A stretch of 62,574 bases of DNA from a bacterium (GTDB lineage: Bacteria > Sysuimicrobiota > Sysuimicrobiia > Sysuimicrobiales > Segetimicrobiaceae): contig DASSJF010000087.1 in the NCBI GenBank assembly GCA_035691305.1, positions 1 to 62,574 on the forward strand, in the 5' to 3' direction. The notes under the pieces were generated by a model. The model searched no databases. It was not told where the DNA came from and worked only from the letters and a program-made list of their open reading frames with translations. Positions 34,470-42,760 of the stretch are shown piece by piece (the first letter of the stretch is position 1; each line of letters opens with the position of its first letter). A program made the translations under genes and the position numbers.

Positions 34470-35714
34470 ATGGAGTTCACGCTGAGCGAAGAACACCGCC
34501 TGGTGCAAACCACGGTGCGCGAGTGGGCGCAGAAGCGTCTGCTCCCGATCGCCGCCGACATGGACCGTACCGGCGCCTATCCGCGCGAGCTCCTCCGGGA
34601 GCTGGGCGAGATGGGGCTCACCGGCGTGTTCATTCCCGAGGAATACGGCGGCGGCGGGATGGACACCGTCTCCTACTGCATCGTCCTCGAGGAGATCGCC
34701 CGCGCGGAAGCGGCGCTGGCCGCGGTGCTCTCGGTCAACAACTCGCTGGACTGCTTTCCGCTCTTCGCGTTCGGCACCGAAGCGCAGAAACGGACGTACC
34801 TCACGGAACTGGCGCGGGGGCGGAAGCTCGGCTGCTACTGCCTGACCGAACCGACCGCCGGCTCGGACGCGGCCTCACTCCGCACCACCGCCCGGCGCGA
34901 CGGGGGCTCGTGGGTGCTCAACGGTACAAAGATCTTCGTGACGAACGGCGTCGAAGCCGACGTGCTGATCGTCTACGCGCGGACGGGCGGCGAGGGGCCG
35001 CACGGGATTAGCGCCTTTATCGCGGAGCGGGGTGACCCGGGCCTCAGCGTCGGGAAAGTAGAGCGCAAACTCGGCATCCACGCCAGCAGCACGGCGGAAA
35101 TCGTGTTCCAAGATTGCCGGTTTCCCGCGGACCGTCTGCTGGGGGAGGAGGGCGCGGGCTTCACCGTGGCGATGGCCACCCTCGACGGCGGGCGGATCGG
35201 CATCGCGGCCCAGGCCCTCGGCATCGCCCGCGCCGCGCTCGAGGACGCCGTCGCCTACGCGAAGGAGCGCCGTCAATTCGGCCGCGCGATCGCGGAGTTT
35301 CAGGCCACGCGGTGGAAGATCGCGGATGTGGCGACCCGGATCCAGGCCGGCCGTCTCCTCATGTACCGGGCGGCGTGGATCCGCGATCAGGGCCGCCGCC
35401 ACACGCTCGAAGCCTCGATTGCCAAGCTCTTTGCCTCGGAGACTGCGATGTGGGCCGCCACTCAGGCGGTGCAGATCTTCGGCGGGTACGGGTACATCCA
35501 GGACTACCCGGTCGAGCGGCATTTCCGCGACGCGAAGATCACGGAAATCTACGAAGGCACCTCAGAGATCCAGCGGCTCGTCATCGCGCGCCACGTGCTC
35601 GGCGCGCTCGACGGCGCCGTGGAGCCGGTCGCCGCGGGAGCCGCGAAGGCGGCGGAGGTCCCGCGGACAGACCGCGAAGGCGGCCGAGACGGAACCGGAG
35701 GCCGCGAGGCGTGA
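34470..35714 (+). CDS. Acyl-CoA dehydrogenase (short-chain, butyryl-CoA type)
   Basis: 414 residues from ATG 34470 (GAAGG upstream). The three-domain flavoprotein fold is shown by YCLTEPTAGSDAASLRTTA, the FAD-binding RRQFGRAIAEFQATRWKIAD, QIFGGYGYIQDYPVERHFRD and the catalytic base in ITEIYEGTSEIQRLVIAR. The last 30 residues are a repeat-derived, charged tail. It would oxidise butyryl-CoA or a similar short acyl-CoA and pass electrons to the ETF encoded immediately downstream with a 4-base overlap. Confidence 0.94.
   Translation: MEFTLSEEHRLVQTTVREWAQKRLLPIAADMDRTGAYPRELLRELGEMGLTGVFIPEEYGGGGMDTVSYCIVLEEIARAEAALAAVLSVNNSLDCFPLFAFGTEAQKRTYLTELARGRKLGCYCLTEPTAGSDAASLRTTARRDGGSWVLNGTKIFVTNGVEADVLIVYARTGGEGPHGISAFIAERGDPGLSVGKVERKLGIHASSTAEIVFQDCRFPADRLLGEEGAGFTVAMATLDGGRIGIAAQALGIARAALEDAVAYAKERRQFGRAIAEFQATRWKIADVATRIQAGRLLMYRAAWIRDQGRRHTLEASIAKLFASETAMWAATQAVQIFGGYGYIQDYPVERHFRDAKITEIYEGTSEIQRLVIARHVLGALDGAVEPVAAGAAKAAEVPRTDREGGRDGTGGREA
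35640..35670 (+). repeat. Dispersed GC-rich repeat, copy D (acyl-CoA dehydrogenase 3' end)
   Basis: GCCGCGAAGGCGGCGGAGGTCC matches copy A at 17781 except for one missing base and one substitution. A partial second unit (CCGCGAAGGCGGCCGAGAC) follows at 35672. Both encode the non-conserved tail of the dehydrogenase. Confidence 0.5.
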
Positions 35715-36484
35715 ACGTCGTCGTCTGCGTCAAGCACGTACCCGACACCGAGGTCCCGATCAAGATCCGCGCCGACAGGCGGGGCGTCGAGGAGAGCGGG
35801 CTCAATTTCGTCCTCAACTTCTACGACGAGCACGGGGTGGAGGAGGCGCTGCGGATCCGGGAGCGGCTCGGCGGCACCGTGACGCTCGTGACCGCGGGGC
35901 CGCCTCGGGCCGTCGAAGCCCTGCGGACCGGCCTCGCCATGGGAGCCGACGCGGCGATCCACATTCAGGATCCCGCGCTCGCGTCGCTGGACCACATCGG
36001 CACCGCGCGCGTCCTCGCCGCGGCGATCAAGCCGCTCTCGGCCGACCTCGTCTTGTGCGGTAAGCTCTCCACGGACGACAACGCGGCCGTCGTGGGACCC
36101 GCGGTGGCCGAATTTCTCGGGCTGCCCCAGGCGACCGCGATCACGAAACTCGCGTTGGGCGAGGGCAAGGCGACCGCGCATCGCGAGGTCGAGGGCGCGG
36201 TCGAGGTGCTCGAGGTGACGCTGCCGGCCGTGATCACGGTCGAGCGAGGGATCAACGAGCCGCGATATCCGTCGCTGCCGGGCATCATGCGTGCGAAGCG
36301 CACGCCCGTCACGGCGCGCACCCTCGCTGATCTCGGGTTCGACACCGCGCCGCCCGCGCACGTCGAGTTGCTCGGGATGACGCCGCCGCCGAAGCGGCAG
36401 GCCGGCCGGCGCCTGGAGGGCGAGCCGGCCGAGGTCGTGCGCAGTCTCGTTCGCGCGCTGCGCGAGGAGGCGAAGGTGCTGTGA
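35711..36484 (+). CDS. etfB: Electron transfer flavoprotein beta subunit
   Basis: 257 residues from GTG 35711. The N-terminus NVVVCVKHVPDTEVPIKI and the signature VERGINEPRYPSLPGIMRAKR are diagnostic of EtfB. With EtfA it carries electrons from the upstream acyl-CoA dehydrogenase to the quinone pool or another acceptor. Sequence reading alone does not show the features of bifurcating ETFs. It overlaps etfA by 4 bases. Confidence 0.95.
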   Translation: MNVVVCVKHVPDTEVPIKIRADRRGVEESGLNFVLNFYDEHGVEEALRIRERLGGTVTLVTAGPPRAVEALRTGLAMGADAAIHIQDPALASLDHIGTARVLAAAIKPLSADLVLCGKLSTDDNAAVVGPAVAEFLGLPQATAITKLALGEGKATAHREVEGAVEVLEVTLPAVITVERGINEPRYPSLPGIMRAKRTPVTARTLADLGFDTAPPAHVELLGMTPPPKRQAGRRLEGEPAEVVRSLVRALREEAKVL

Positions 36485-37497
36485 GCGCGGCGTCCGACGT
36501 CTGGGTCGTCGCGGAGCACGCCGGCGGGCGCCCGCGCAAGATCGCCTACGAGCTGCTCGGGCTCGCGAAGGTTCTGGCGGGCCCGATGAAGGTGCACGCC
36601 GTTCTCGCCGGCCGCGAGGTCGCCGGAATGGCCGGCGACCTCGCGGCCCACGGCGCGCAGGTGGTGCACGTCGCCGAGTCTCCGCTGCTCGAGCCGTACA
36701 CGACCGACGCGCACGCGCAGGTGGTCGCGGCGCTGCTCGCCTCCGCCGCCCCGGGGCTCGTGCTGGTGGGGAGTACGGCGGCCGGGCGCGATCTCGCGCC
36801 GCGGCTCGCCGCGCGGCTCGACGCGGGGATCGTCACCGACTGCGCGTCTGTCGAGATCGAGGATGAGCGTGTCGTCGCCACCCGTCCCGCCATGACCCGC
36901 AAGGCGATCGCGCGCGTCGCGTTCGGCGGCGGGATCCGGATCGCGGTGGTGCTCCCGAACATCTATCCGCCGGCGCCGGCGGAGCAGGGCAGGTCCGCGG
37001 ACGTCGTGGCCGTTCCGGTGACGCTCGACCCCGGCTCGATCCGTTCGCGGGTCGTCGACGTCTCGACCATCAAACGGGAGACGGTGCCGCTGACCGAGGC
37101 GGACATCATCGTCTCCGGCGGCCGGGGGCTGCGCGGGCCGGAGAACTTCGCGCTCCTCGACACGCTGGCGGCGGCGCTCGGCGCGGCCGTCGGCTCGAGC
37201 CGCCCGCCTGTCGATTCCGGCTGGGTGCCGCACGACTACGAGATCGGCCAGACCGGGAAGACCGTCAACCCCCAGCTCTACATCGCCTGCGGCATCTCCG
37301 GCGCCCCGCAGCACCTCGCCGGGATGTCCGGGTCGCGGTGCATCGTGGCGATCAACAAGGATCCGCAGGCGCCGATCTTCGGCATCGCGACCTACGGCGT
37401 GGTCGGCGACCTGTTCGAGATCCTGCCGCTGCTGACCGAGGAAGTGCGCCGGGTCAAGGGCGGCGCGGCCGACGGCGACCGGCCGGCAGCGGGCTGA
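36481..37497 (+). CDS. etfA: Electron transfer flavoprotein alpha subunit
   Basis: 338 residues from GTG 36481. The FAD-binding C-terminal domain has [36 protein letters not shown] and [17 protein letters not shown], and [19 protein letters not shown]. It pairs with EtfB. The stop overlaps the mutase start. Confidence 0.95.
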   Translation: MSAASDVWVVAEHAGGRPRKIAYELLGLAKVLAGPMKVHAVLAGREVAGMAGDLAAHGAQVVHVAESPLLEPYTTDAHAQVVAALLASAAPGLVLVGSTAAGRDLAPRLAARLDAGIVTDCASVEIEDERVVATRPAMTRKAIARVAFGGGIRIAVVLPNIYPPAPAEQGRSADVVAVPVTLDPGSIRSRVVDVSTIKRETVPLTEADIIVSGGRGLRGPENFALLDTLAAALGAAVGSSRPPVDSGWVPHDYEIGQTGKTVNPQLYIACGISGAPQHLAGMSGSRCIVAINKDPQAPIFGIATYGVVGDLFEILPLLTEEVRRVKGGAADGDRPAAG

Positions 37498-39101
37498 TGG
37501 CGGAGCCGCGCGAGCGCGCGCCTCGGTTCAGCACGATCTCGGACCTCGAGATCAAGCGGCTCTACACGCCCGACGACATCCGCGGTGACGACACCGCGCG
37601 GGACCTCGGGGCGCCCGGCGAGTACCCGTACACGCGCGGCATCCACGCCACGATGTACCGCGGACGGCTGTGGACGATGCGGATGTTCGCCGGGTTCGGG
37701 TCGGCCGAGGACACGAACGCGCGCTTCCACTATCTCCTCCGGCAGGGTCAGACCGGACTCTCCACCGCCTTCGACATGCCGACGCTCATGGGCTACGACT
37801 CCGACCATCCCCGCTCGGCGGGGGAGGTGGGGCGCGAGGGGGTCGCGATCGACAGCGTGGACGACATGGACGTCCTGCTCCGCGACCTGCCGCTCGACGA
37901 GATCACCACGTCCATGACGATCAACGCGCCCGCGAACATCCTGCTGGCGATGTACGTCGCGGTCGCCGCGGCGCGCGGCCTCAGCCCGTCAACGCTCGGC
38001 GGGACGACGCAGACCGACATTCTCAAAGAGTTCATCGCGCAGAAGGAGTGGATTGTCCCGCCGCGGCCGAGCATGAAGCTCGTCCAGGACATCATGGTCT
38101 ACGGCACGGCGCACCTGCCGCGCTGGAACACGATCAGCATCAGCGGCTACCACATCCGGGAGGCCGGGGCCACCGCCGTGCAGGAGCTGGCGTTCACACT
38201 GGCCGACGGCATCGCCTACGTACAAGCCGGCGTCGAGGCGGGGTTGGAGGTGGACGCGTTCGCGCCCCGCCTGTCGTTCTTCTTCGACGTCCACAGCGAT
38301 TTCTTCGAAGAGATCGCCAAGTTCCGGGCGGCCCGCCGGATGTGGGCGCGGATCATGCGGGAGCGGTTCGGCGCCCGCCACCCGCGCTCGATGATGCTGC
38401 GGACGCACGCGCAGACGGCCGGCGTCAGCCTCACCGCGCAGCAGCCGCAGAACAACATCGTCCGCACGGCGCTGCAGGCGCTCGCCGCCGTGCTGGGCGG
38501 CTGTCAGTCGCTGCACACCAATTCCCTCGACGAGACCTACGCGCTGCCCACGGAGGAGGCGGCGACGCTCGCGCTGCGGACGCAGCAGGTCATCGCGTAC
38601 GAGACCGGCGTGACCCACTCCGTCGACCCGGCTGGCGGCGCGTACTTCATCGAGGCCCTCACCGACCGCGTCGAGGCGGACGCCGCGGAGTACATCAAGA
38701 CGATCGACGAGATGGGCGGCATGCTCGCCGCGATCGAGCAGGGGTACCCGATGCGGGAGATCGCGGAGGCCAGCTACCGCTACCAGCAGCAGCTCGAACG
38801 CCGGGAGAAGGTGATCGTCGGCGTCAATGAGTTCGCCGACCGCGCGACGGTCCCGATCCCGCAGCTCCACATCGACCCCGAGGTCGAACGGCGGCAGATC
38901 GAGCGCGTCCGCCGCACCCGGGCGACCCGCGACCAGACCGCGGCACGGCGGGCGCTGGACGTCCTGCGGCGCATCACGGAACAGGGCGGCAACACGATGC
39001 CGGCGATCGTCGACGCGGTGCGGGCGCGCGTCACGATCGGCGAGATCTGCGACGTCTTCCGGCAGGTCTACGGGGAGTATCGCGAACAGGCCGTTCTCTG
39101 A
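37497..39101 (+). CDS. B12-dependent acyl-CoA mutase large subunit, isobutyryl-CoA mutase-like active site
   Basis: 534 residues from ATG 37497. The TIM-barrel mutase domain is complete ([74 protein letters not shown]) but there is no C-terminal B12 domain; that is a separate gene at 41151. Two substrate-determining positions are informative. Methylmalonyl-CoA mutase has Tyr (Y89) and Arg (R207); here they are F64 (RMFAGF) and Q182 (IAQKEW), the pair known from isobutyryl-CoA mutase. No MeaB-like chaperone or epimerase gene is nearby. The family is certain; the substrate is inferred. Confidence 0.9.
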   Translation: MAEPRERAPRFSTISDLEIKRLYTPDDIRGDDTARDLGAPGEYPYTRGIHATMYRGRLWTMRMFAGFGSAEDTNARFHYLLRQGQTGLSTAFDMPTLMGYDSDHPRSAGEVGREGVAIDSVDDMDVLLRDLPLDEITTSMTINAPANILLAMYVAVAAARGLSPSTLGGTTQTDILKEFIAQKEWIVPPRPSMKLVQDIMVYGTAHLPRWNTISISGYHIREAGATAVQELAFTLADGIAYVQAGVEAGLEVDAFAPRLSFFFDVHSDFFEEIAKFRAARRMWARIMRERFGARHPRSMMLRTHAQTAGVSLTAQQPQNNIVRTALQALAAVLGGCQSLHTNSLDETYALPTEEAATLALRTQQVIAYETGVTHSVDPAGGAYFIEALTDRVEADAAEYIKTIDEMGGMLAAIEQGYPMREIAEASYRYQQQLERREKVIVGVNEFADRATVPIPQLHIDPEVERRQIERVRRTRATRDQTAARRALDVLRRITEQGGNTMPAIVDAVRARVTIGEICDVFRQVYGEYREQAVL

Positions 39102-39160
39102 TAGACTCCCTCTCATCCGCTTTGGGGTGGAGGAGGCGGAAAGCGGGCGGGGCAGCCGGG

Positions 39161-39520
39161 TTACCGGGTTTGATGCGGCGACGTCACCGCCCGCGGCATC
39201 AGCTGCAGGTCCCAGACGCTTAGGATCAACGCTACGATCCCCAGGATCAGGGACGTCCAAAACGCCGCGGGGTGCTGCGTAAAGCTCAGGATCCAAGGCG
39301 CGATGATGAACCAGATGCCCACCAGCGCGTTCACGACCTGAATCCAGAACTGCCGGCGCTGCTCCGCGGAGAGCGCGGCGCTCGCGCCGAGAATCAACAG
39401 AATAACACCGCCGACTGCGCTGGTCCACGTCATCGCCGGGTTCGCCGTGAAGCCGAGCGACGACGGCGCAATGATGAACCAGATGCCGATCAAAGCGACG
39501 ATCACGTTCTGCCACACCAT
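39161..39520 (-). CDS. SPW repeat membrane protein
   Basis: 119 residues from ATG (39518-39520) with GAGGTG upstream on the minus strand. Two tandem units, each of two membrane helices, are visible: VWQNVIVALIGIWFIIAPSS and IQVVNALVGIWFIIAPWILS, matching the SPW repeat (here APS and APW in place of SPW). Such proteins are four-helix membrane proteins of unknown function. It converges with the mutase gene, which ends 59 bases away. Confidence 0.85.
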   Translation of the reverse strand: MVWQNVIVALIGIWFIIAPSSLGFTANPAMTWTSAVGGVILLILGASAALSAEQRRQFWIQVVNALVGIWFIIAPWILSFTQHPAAFWTSLILGIVALILSVWDLQLMPRAVTSPHQTR

Positions 39521-39699
39521 GGACGCGTCACCTCACTTTCGCTGTCAGCGTCCCGTGGGCGCCTTCCGCCTCCACCTACAATTTTACCGCGCTGCGCAAG
39601 GGGTACAGTCGTAATGTGCGCGGGAGCGGCGCATCGCCGCCGCCGGCGCATAACAACGGACCGGCGTCGGCCGGCCCGGAAAGGGCAGGTGAGTTTGAG

Positions 39700-40182
39700 G
39701 TGAGGACCTGGTTCTGCATCGCACTGGCGGCCGGGCTCGCGCTCGGCGTCGCACTACCCCGACCCGCGGCCGCGCAAGTACCGCTGACGTACAATCTCAC
39801 CCTGACGGGAGACACCTTCAGCGGCGTGCGTCCGACGGGCACGATCGACGGCACGCTCGGCGGAGTCGCGGTGGGGGGCACGTACTCGGGCGGCGCCTGG
39901 ACGCTCACGTCCTATGGACGCCCGATCGCCTCGGGCCTCTATACCTGCGTGCGGATCTGCCGCTTCTCCGGCACAATGCTCGTGGGCAGGGCAATCGGTT
40001 ATATGTGGACGTCGCAGGTGCCGACCTGGGACGCTCAGATTCAGCGCGCGTTGGGGTCGATCGACGGGGTGTTTGCCTCCCGCGGCGATTGGTCGAGGGC
40101 GGTCGGCGCATGGGCGCGGGCGAACGGGCTTCCGCCCGATCTGCAAACGCGCTTGATCTTCGACGCCCGAACGGGGATGTAG
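39700..40182 (+). CDS. Secreted protein of unknown function
   Basis: 160 residues from GTG 39700, chosen because a standard signal peptide follows directly (basic start, hydrophobic core, cleavage after RPAAA near residue 26). The mature part is rich in Gly/Thr strands and contains a CVRIC pair, suggesting a small beta-structured exported protein. The frame extends upstream to 39616. I recognise no domain. It converges with the metallo-hydrolase gene. Confidence 0.65.
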   Translation: MRTWFCIALAAGLALGVALPRPAAAQVPLTYNLTLTGDTFSGVRPTGTIDGTLGGVAVGGTYSGGAWTLTSYGRPIASGLYTCVRICRFSGTMLVGRAIGYMWTSQVPTWDAQIQRALGSIDGVFASRGDWSRAVGAWARANGLPPDLQTRLIFDARTGM

Positions 40183-40245
40183 ACGTACCGGATCGGCCCT
40201 CCTCCGATAGTTCCACATTCCGGGGCGTTTGTCACCCCGCTCCGA

Positions 40246-41070
40246 TCAGGCGCGAACGGGCGGGGTGCCGAGGGCCCGCACGTAACGCTCGGCTGAGCGC
40301 GCGACGACCGCCTTCGCGTCCGACGGCACGACGCGGTCGAACCACCCGCCGTAGATCCGGTCGAACCGCAGGTTCTCGACCGCGGCCGCAACGCGCCGGA
40401 CCGCCGTGGGGGCCAGCGGAATGTAATTCGGGTACGAGTACATGAAACTCACCGCGCCGCGGTCGGGCACACACTGGATCGTGTCGCCCGTCAGCAGGGC
40501 GCCGCGGCCGCCTGCGCCGGCGGGCCAGTGCAGCAGCGCCGACCCCGCAAAGTGTCCGCCGCACCGTACGAGTGTAAGCCCGCCGGGCAGCGCCCGGCGC
40601 TCGCCGTCCCAGAACTGGATCACCGGATCCGGACGCATCACGTACTCGCGATCCGTCGCGGGCAAATAGACGGGCGCGCGGCCGAAGGCGTGGCTCCAGT
40701 CGACCACCGAAGCGTAGAAGTGGGGGTGCGAGACCGCGATCGCCGCGAGCCCGCCCATCGCGCGCACCGCTTCGACGACCGCGTCGTCGAGCAGGCTCGT
40801 GCAGTCCCACAGCACGTTGCCCTCCGGCGTCCGGACGAGCAGCGCGCGTTGCCCGATCGCGAACGACGGCTCCATTCCGATGCCGAGGAGACCCGGCTCC
40901 TCGGCGCGCAGTACGTTCCGGTGCGAGCGCCGCAGCGCCTCCGGCGTCGTCCAAGTCTGTCCACGCCGGTTGACGAACTGCCGCTCGTCGTCGCAGATCG
41001 GGCAGGACGCGGGCGGCTGCGGTCGCTCGGCAAACTGCACGCCGCAGGTCACGCAGATGTGGGCCGGCAT
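40246..41070 (-). CDS. MBL-fold metallo-hydrolase with N-terminal zinc ribbon
   Basis: 274 residues from ATG 41070 (ATG 41136 would add 22 residues). An N-terminal rubredoxin-like ribbon has CVTCG and CPICDDERQ (about residues 7-32). The lactamase-like domain follows, but the usual HxHxDH is reduced to SHPHFY; further ligands may lie in GGHFAGSALLHW and TGDTIQCV. The lost positions suggest altered metal binding or a non-canonical activity. It is divergent from the B12-binding subunit gene, 80 bases apart. Confidence 0.82.
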   Translation of the reverse strand: MPAHICVTCGVQFAERPQPPASCPICDDERQFVNRRGQTWTTPEALRRSHRNVLRAEEPGLLGIGMEPSFAIGQRALLVRTPEGNVLWDCTSLLDDAVVEAVRAMGGLAAIAVSHPHFYASVVDWSHAFGRAPVYLPATDREYVMRPDPVIQFWDGERRALPGGLTLVRCGGHFAGSALLHWPAGAGGRGALLTGDTIQCVPDRGAVSFMYSYPNYIPLAPTAVRRVAAAVENLRFDRIYGGWFDRVVPSDAKAVVARSAERYVRALGTPPVRA

Positions 41071-41138
41071 AGGACGGACGTTCGGCTCAAAACCCGGGCC
41101 CGCCTGCCGCGCGCCGCCCGCTTCCGCCTCAAACATGG

Positions 41139-41145
41139 GATAATA
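41139..41145. promoter_or_regulatory. Shared AT-rich -10 region of a divergent gene pair
   Basis: GATAAT on the plus strand lies 6 bases before the GTG of the B12-binding subunit gene, a leaderless arrangement. On the minus strand the same bases read TATTAT and would start transcripts just upstream of, or within, the first possible ATG (41136) of the metallo-hydrolase. That favours the downstream start at 41070 for that gene. Confidence 0.45.
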
Positions 41146-41150
41146 GCGCC

Positions 41151-41564
41151 GTGGCGGACGCGCGCATCCGGATACTCGTCGGCAAGCCCGGCCTCGACGG
41201 CCACGACCGTGGGGCCAAGGTCGTCGCGCGCGCGCTCCGGGACGCCGGGTTCGAGGTCATCTACACCGGGCTGCACCAGACGCCGGAGATGATTGCGACG
41301 GCCGCGATCCAGGAAGACGTGGACGCGATCGGGCTCAGTATTCTCTCCGGCGCCCACAACGTGCTGCTGCCGAAGATCGTCGAGCTGCTGCGGGCACAGG
41401 GCGCCGCCGACATCAAAGTCTTCGCCGGGGGAATCATTCCGGACGACGACATGCCCGGGCTCGAGGCGGCCGGCATCGCCGCGGTGTTCACGCCCGGGAC
41501 GCCGCTCGAGCGCATCGTGCAGTGGGTTCGGGACAACGTCAAGCCGCGGGGCGTGGCCGCGTGA
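41151..41564 (+). CDS. B12-binding small subunit of the acyl-CoA mutase
   Basis: 137 residues from GTG 41151. The base-off/His-on cobalamin motif is GLDGHDRG (DxHxxG, residues about 13-20), followed by LSILSGAH and [10 protein letters not shown], which complete the nucleotide-tail pocket. It is the partner of the large subunit at 37497; here the two are separated by three genes rather than adjacent. It opens an operon with ttuB, ttuA and trmI (4-base overlap with ttuB). Confidence 0.93.
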   Translation: MADARIRILVGKPGLDGHDRGAKVVARALRDAGFEVIYTGLHQTPEMIATAAIQEDVDAIGLSILSGAHNVLLPKIVELLRAQGAADIKVFAGGIIPDDDMPGLEAAGIAAVFTPGTPLERIVQWVRDNVKPRGVAA

Positions 41565-41770
41565 AAGTGTTGATCCGCCATCAGAAGCGCGAAGTCGAGG
41601 TCCAGGGCGCGCGCCGCGTGCGCGAGCTGCTCCTGGAGCTCGGCATCAATCCGGAATCGGTGCTGGTCATCCGGGGCGCCACCCTCCTGACCCACGACTC
41701 GCGCGTCGCCGACGAGGACACGGTCGAGCTGCGGCCGGTCGTGTCGGGCGGCACGGAGGGCGCCGCCTGA
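41561..41770 (+). CDS. ttuB: ThiS/MoaD-like sulfur carrier (TtuB-like) with internal diglycine
   Basis: 69 residues from GTG 41561. The beta-grasp fold is short and clear ([48 protein letters not shown]). Sulfur carriers normally end in Gly-Gly so that the terminus can be thiocarboxylated. Here GG is followed by TEGAA, so a protease would be needed. The extra codons hold the Shine-Dalgarno of ttuA. Assignment as TtuB rests on adjacency to ttuA; ThiS is the alternative. Confidence 0.8.
   Translation: MKVLIRHQKREVEVQGARRVRELLLELGINPESVLVIRGATLLTHDSRVADEDTVELRPVVSGGTEGAA
41755..41760 (+). promoter_or_regulatory. Shine-Dalgarno of ttuA inside the ttuB coding tail
   Basis: GGAGGG lies 9 bases before the ttuA ATG at 41770 and is part of the codons after the diglycine of the sulfur carrier. 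This offers a reason for the carrier's five-residue extension. Confidence 0.6.
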
Positions 41771-42726
41771 TGCGCTGCCGGAAATGCGCCGCCGGCGCGA
41801 CCGTTGAGATCCGCCGCCATCACACGGCGTTCTGCAACGAGCACTTCCTCGAGTTCTTCGAGCGGCAGGTCGCGCGCGCGGTCGAGCACGAACGCATGTT
41901 CACGAAGGACGATCGCGTGCTGGTCGCGGTCTCCGGCGGGAAGGACAGCCTCGCGCTGTGGGACGTGCTGCGCCGCCTCGGTTACGACACGACCGGCCTC
42001 TACATCAACCTCGGCATCGGCGAGTACTCGGCCGAATCCCAGCGCAAGTCCGTCGCCTACGCGGAGTCGCGGCAGACCGAACTCATCCTCGCGGACATCC
42101 CGGCGACGTACGGCATGGGGGTGGAAGCGTTCGCGAAGGCGACCGGGCGGGTGAGTTGCTCGGCGTGCGGGCTCAGCAAGCGGTACCTGTTCAACAAAGT
42201 CGCGCGCGAGGGCGGCTTCGCGGCCGTCGCGACCGGCCACAACCTGGACGACGAGGCCGCGGTGCTGCTCGGCAACCTCCTGCACTGGCAGGTCGAATAC
42301 CTCGCCCGGCAGGCGCCGGTGCTCGACAGCACGCATCCCGCGCTCGTGAAGAAGGTCAAGCCGTTCTTCCGTATCGCCGAGCGGGAGACCGCCGCGTACG
42401 CGATCATCCGCGGCATCGACTACATCGTCGACGAGTGCCCGAACAGCGCGGGGGCGCGCAGCCTCCTCTATAAGGAGGCGCTGAACGTCCTCGAGCAGGC
42501 GGCTCCGGGCACGAAGCAGAGCCTGTACTGGGGCTTCCTTGAGCGCGGCCGTCCGCTGGTCGAGGGGCGGGACCCCGTCGAGCTGCACGCGTGCCTGCAC
42601 TGCGGACAGCCCACCACGGGCGAAGTCTGCGCGTTCTGCCGCATGACGGAGCGCGCGGCGGAGCGCATGCGCCTCCGGCGAACCGGGACCGGCCGGCCTT
42701 CCACCTCGACGGCCTCGGTTTCGTAG
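41770..42726 (+). CDS. ttuA: tRNA-5-methyluridine(54) 2-sulfurtransferase TtuA
   Basis: 318 residues from ATG 41770. N-terminal zinc site C3/C6/C22/H25; PP-loop AVSGGKDSLALW (residues 53-64); iron-sulfur ligands C130 and C133 (CSACG) and C223 (DECPNSAGAR); C-terminal zinc site C275/C278/C287/C290. The cluster cysteines fall within one residue of those of Thermus TtuA. It places sulfur on U54 of the T-loop using a TtuB thiocarboxylate, a modification that stabilises tRNA at high temperature. The TIGR00269/TtcA-like relatives are the alternative, but the full zinc/Fe-S pattern favours TtuA. Confidence 0.9.
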   Translation: MRCRKCAAGATVEIRRHHTAFCNEHFLEFFERQVARAVEHERMFTKDDRVLVAVSGGKDSLALWDVLRRLGYDTTGLYINLGIGEYSAESQRKSVAYAESRQTELILADIPATYGMGVEAFAKATGRVSCSACGLSKRYLFNKVAREGGFAAVATGHNLDDEAAVLLGNLLHWQVEYLARQAPVLDSTHPALVKKVKPFFRIAERETAAYAIIRGIDYIVDECPNSAGARSLLYKEALNVLEQAAPGTKQSLYWGFLERGRPLVEGRDPVELHACLHCGQPTTGEVCAFCRMTERAAERMRLRRTGTGRPSTSTASVS

Positions 42727-42760
42727 TGGCCGGCCAGCCCGCCGCGGCCGATCGGCCGGG

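Noticed and set aside
37497-39101. Cobalamin riboswitch ahead of the mutase
   Set aside because: The mutase start overlaps the etfA stop, so there is no leader to hold one, and the small-subunit gene seems leaderless.
39102-39160. Terminator between the mutase and SPW genes
   Set aside because: CCGCTTT/AAAGCGG can pair, but the loop is long and no T-tract follows on either strand.
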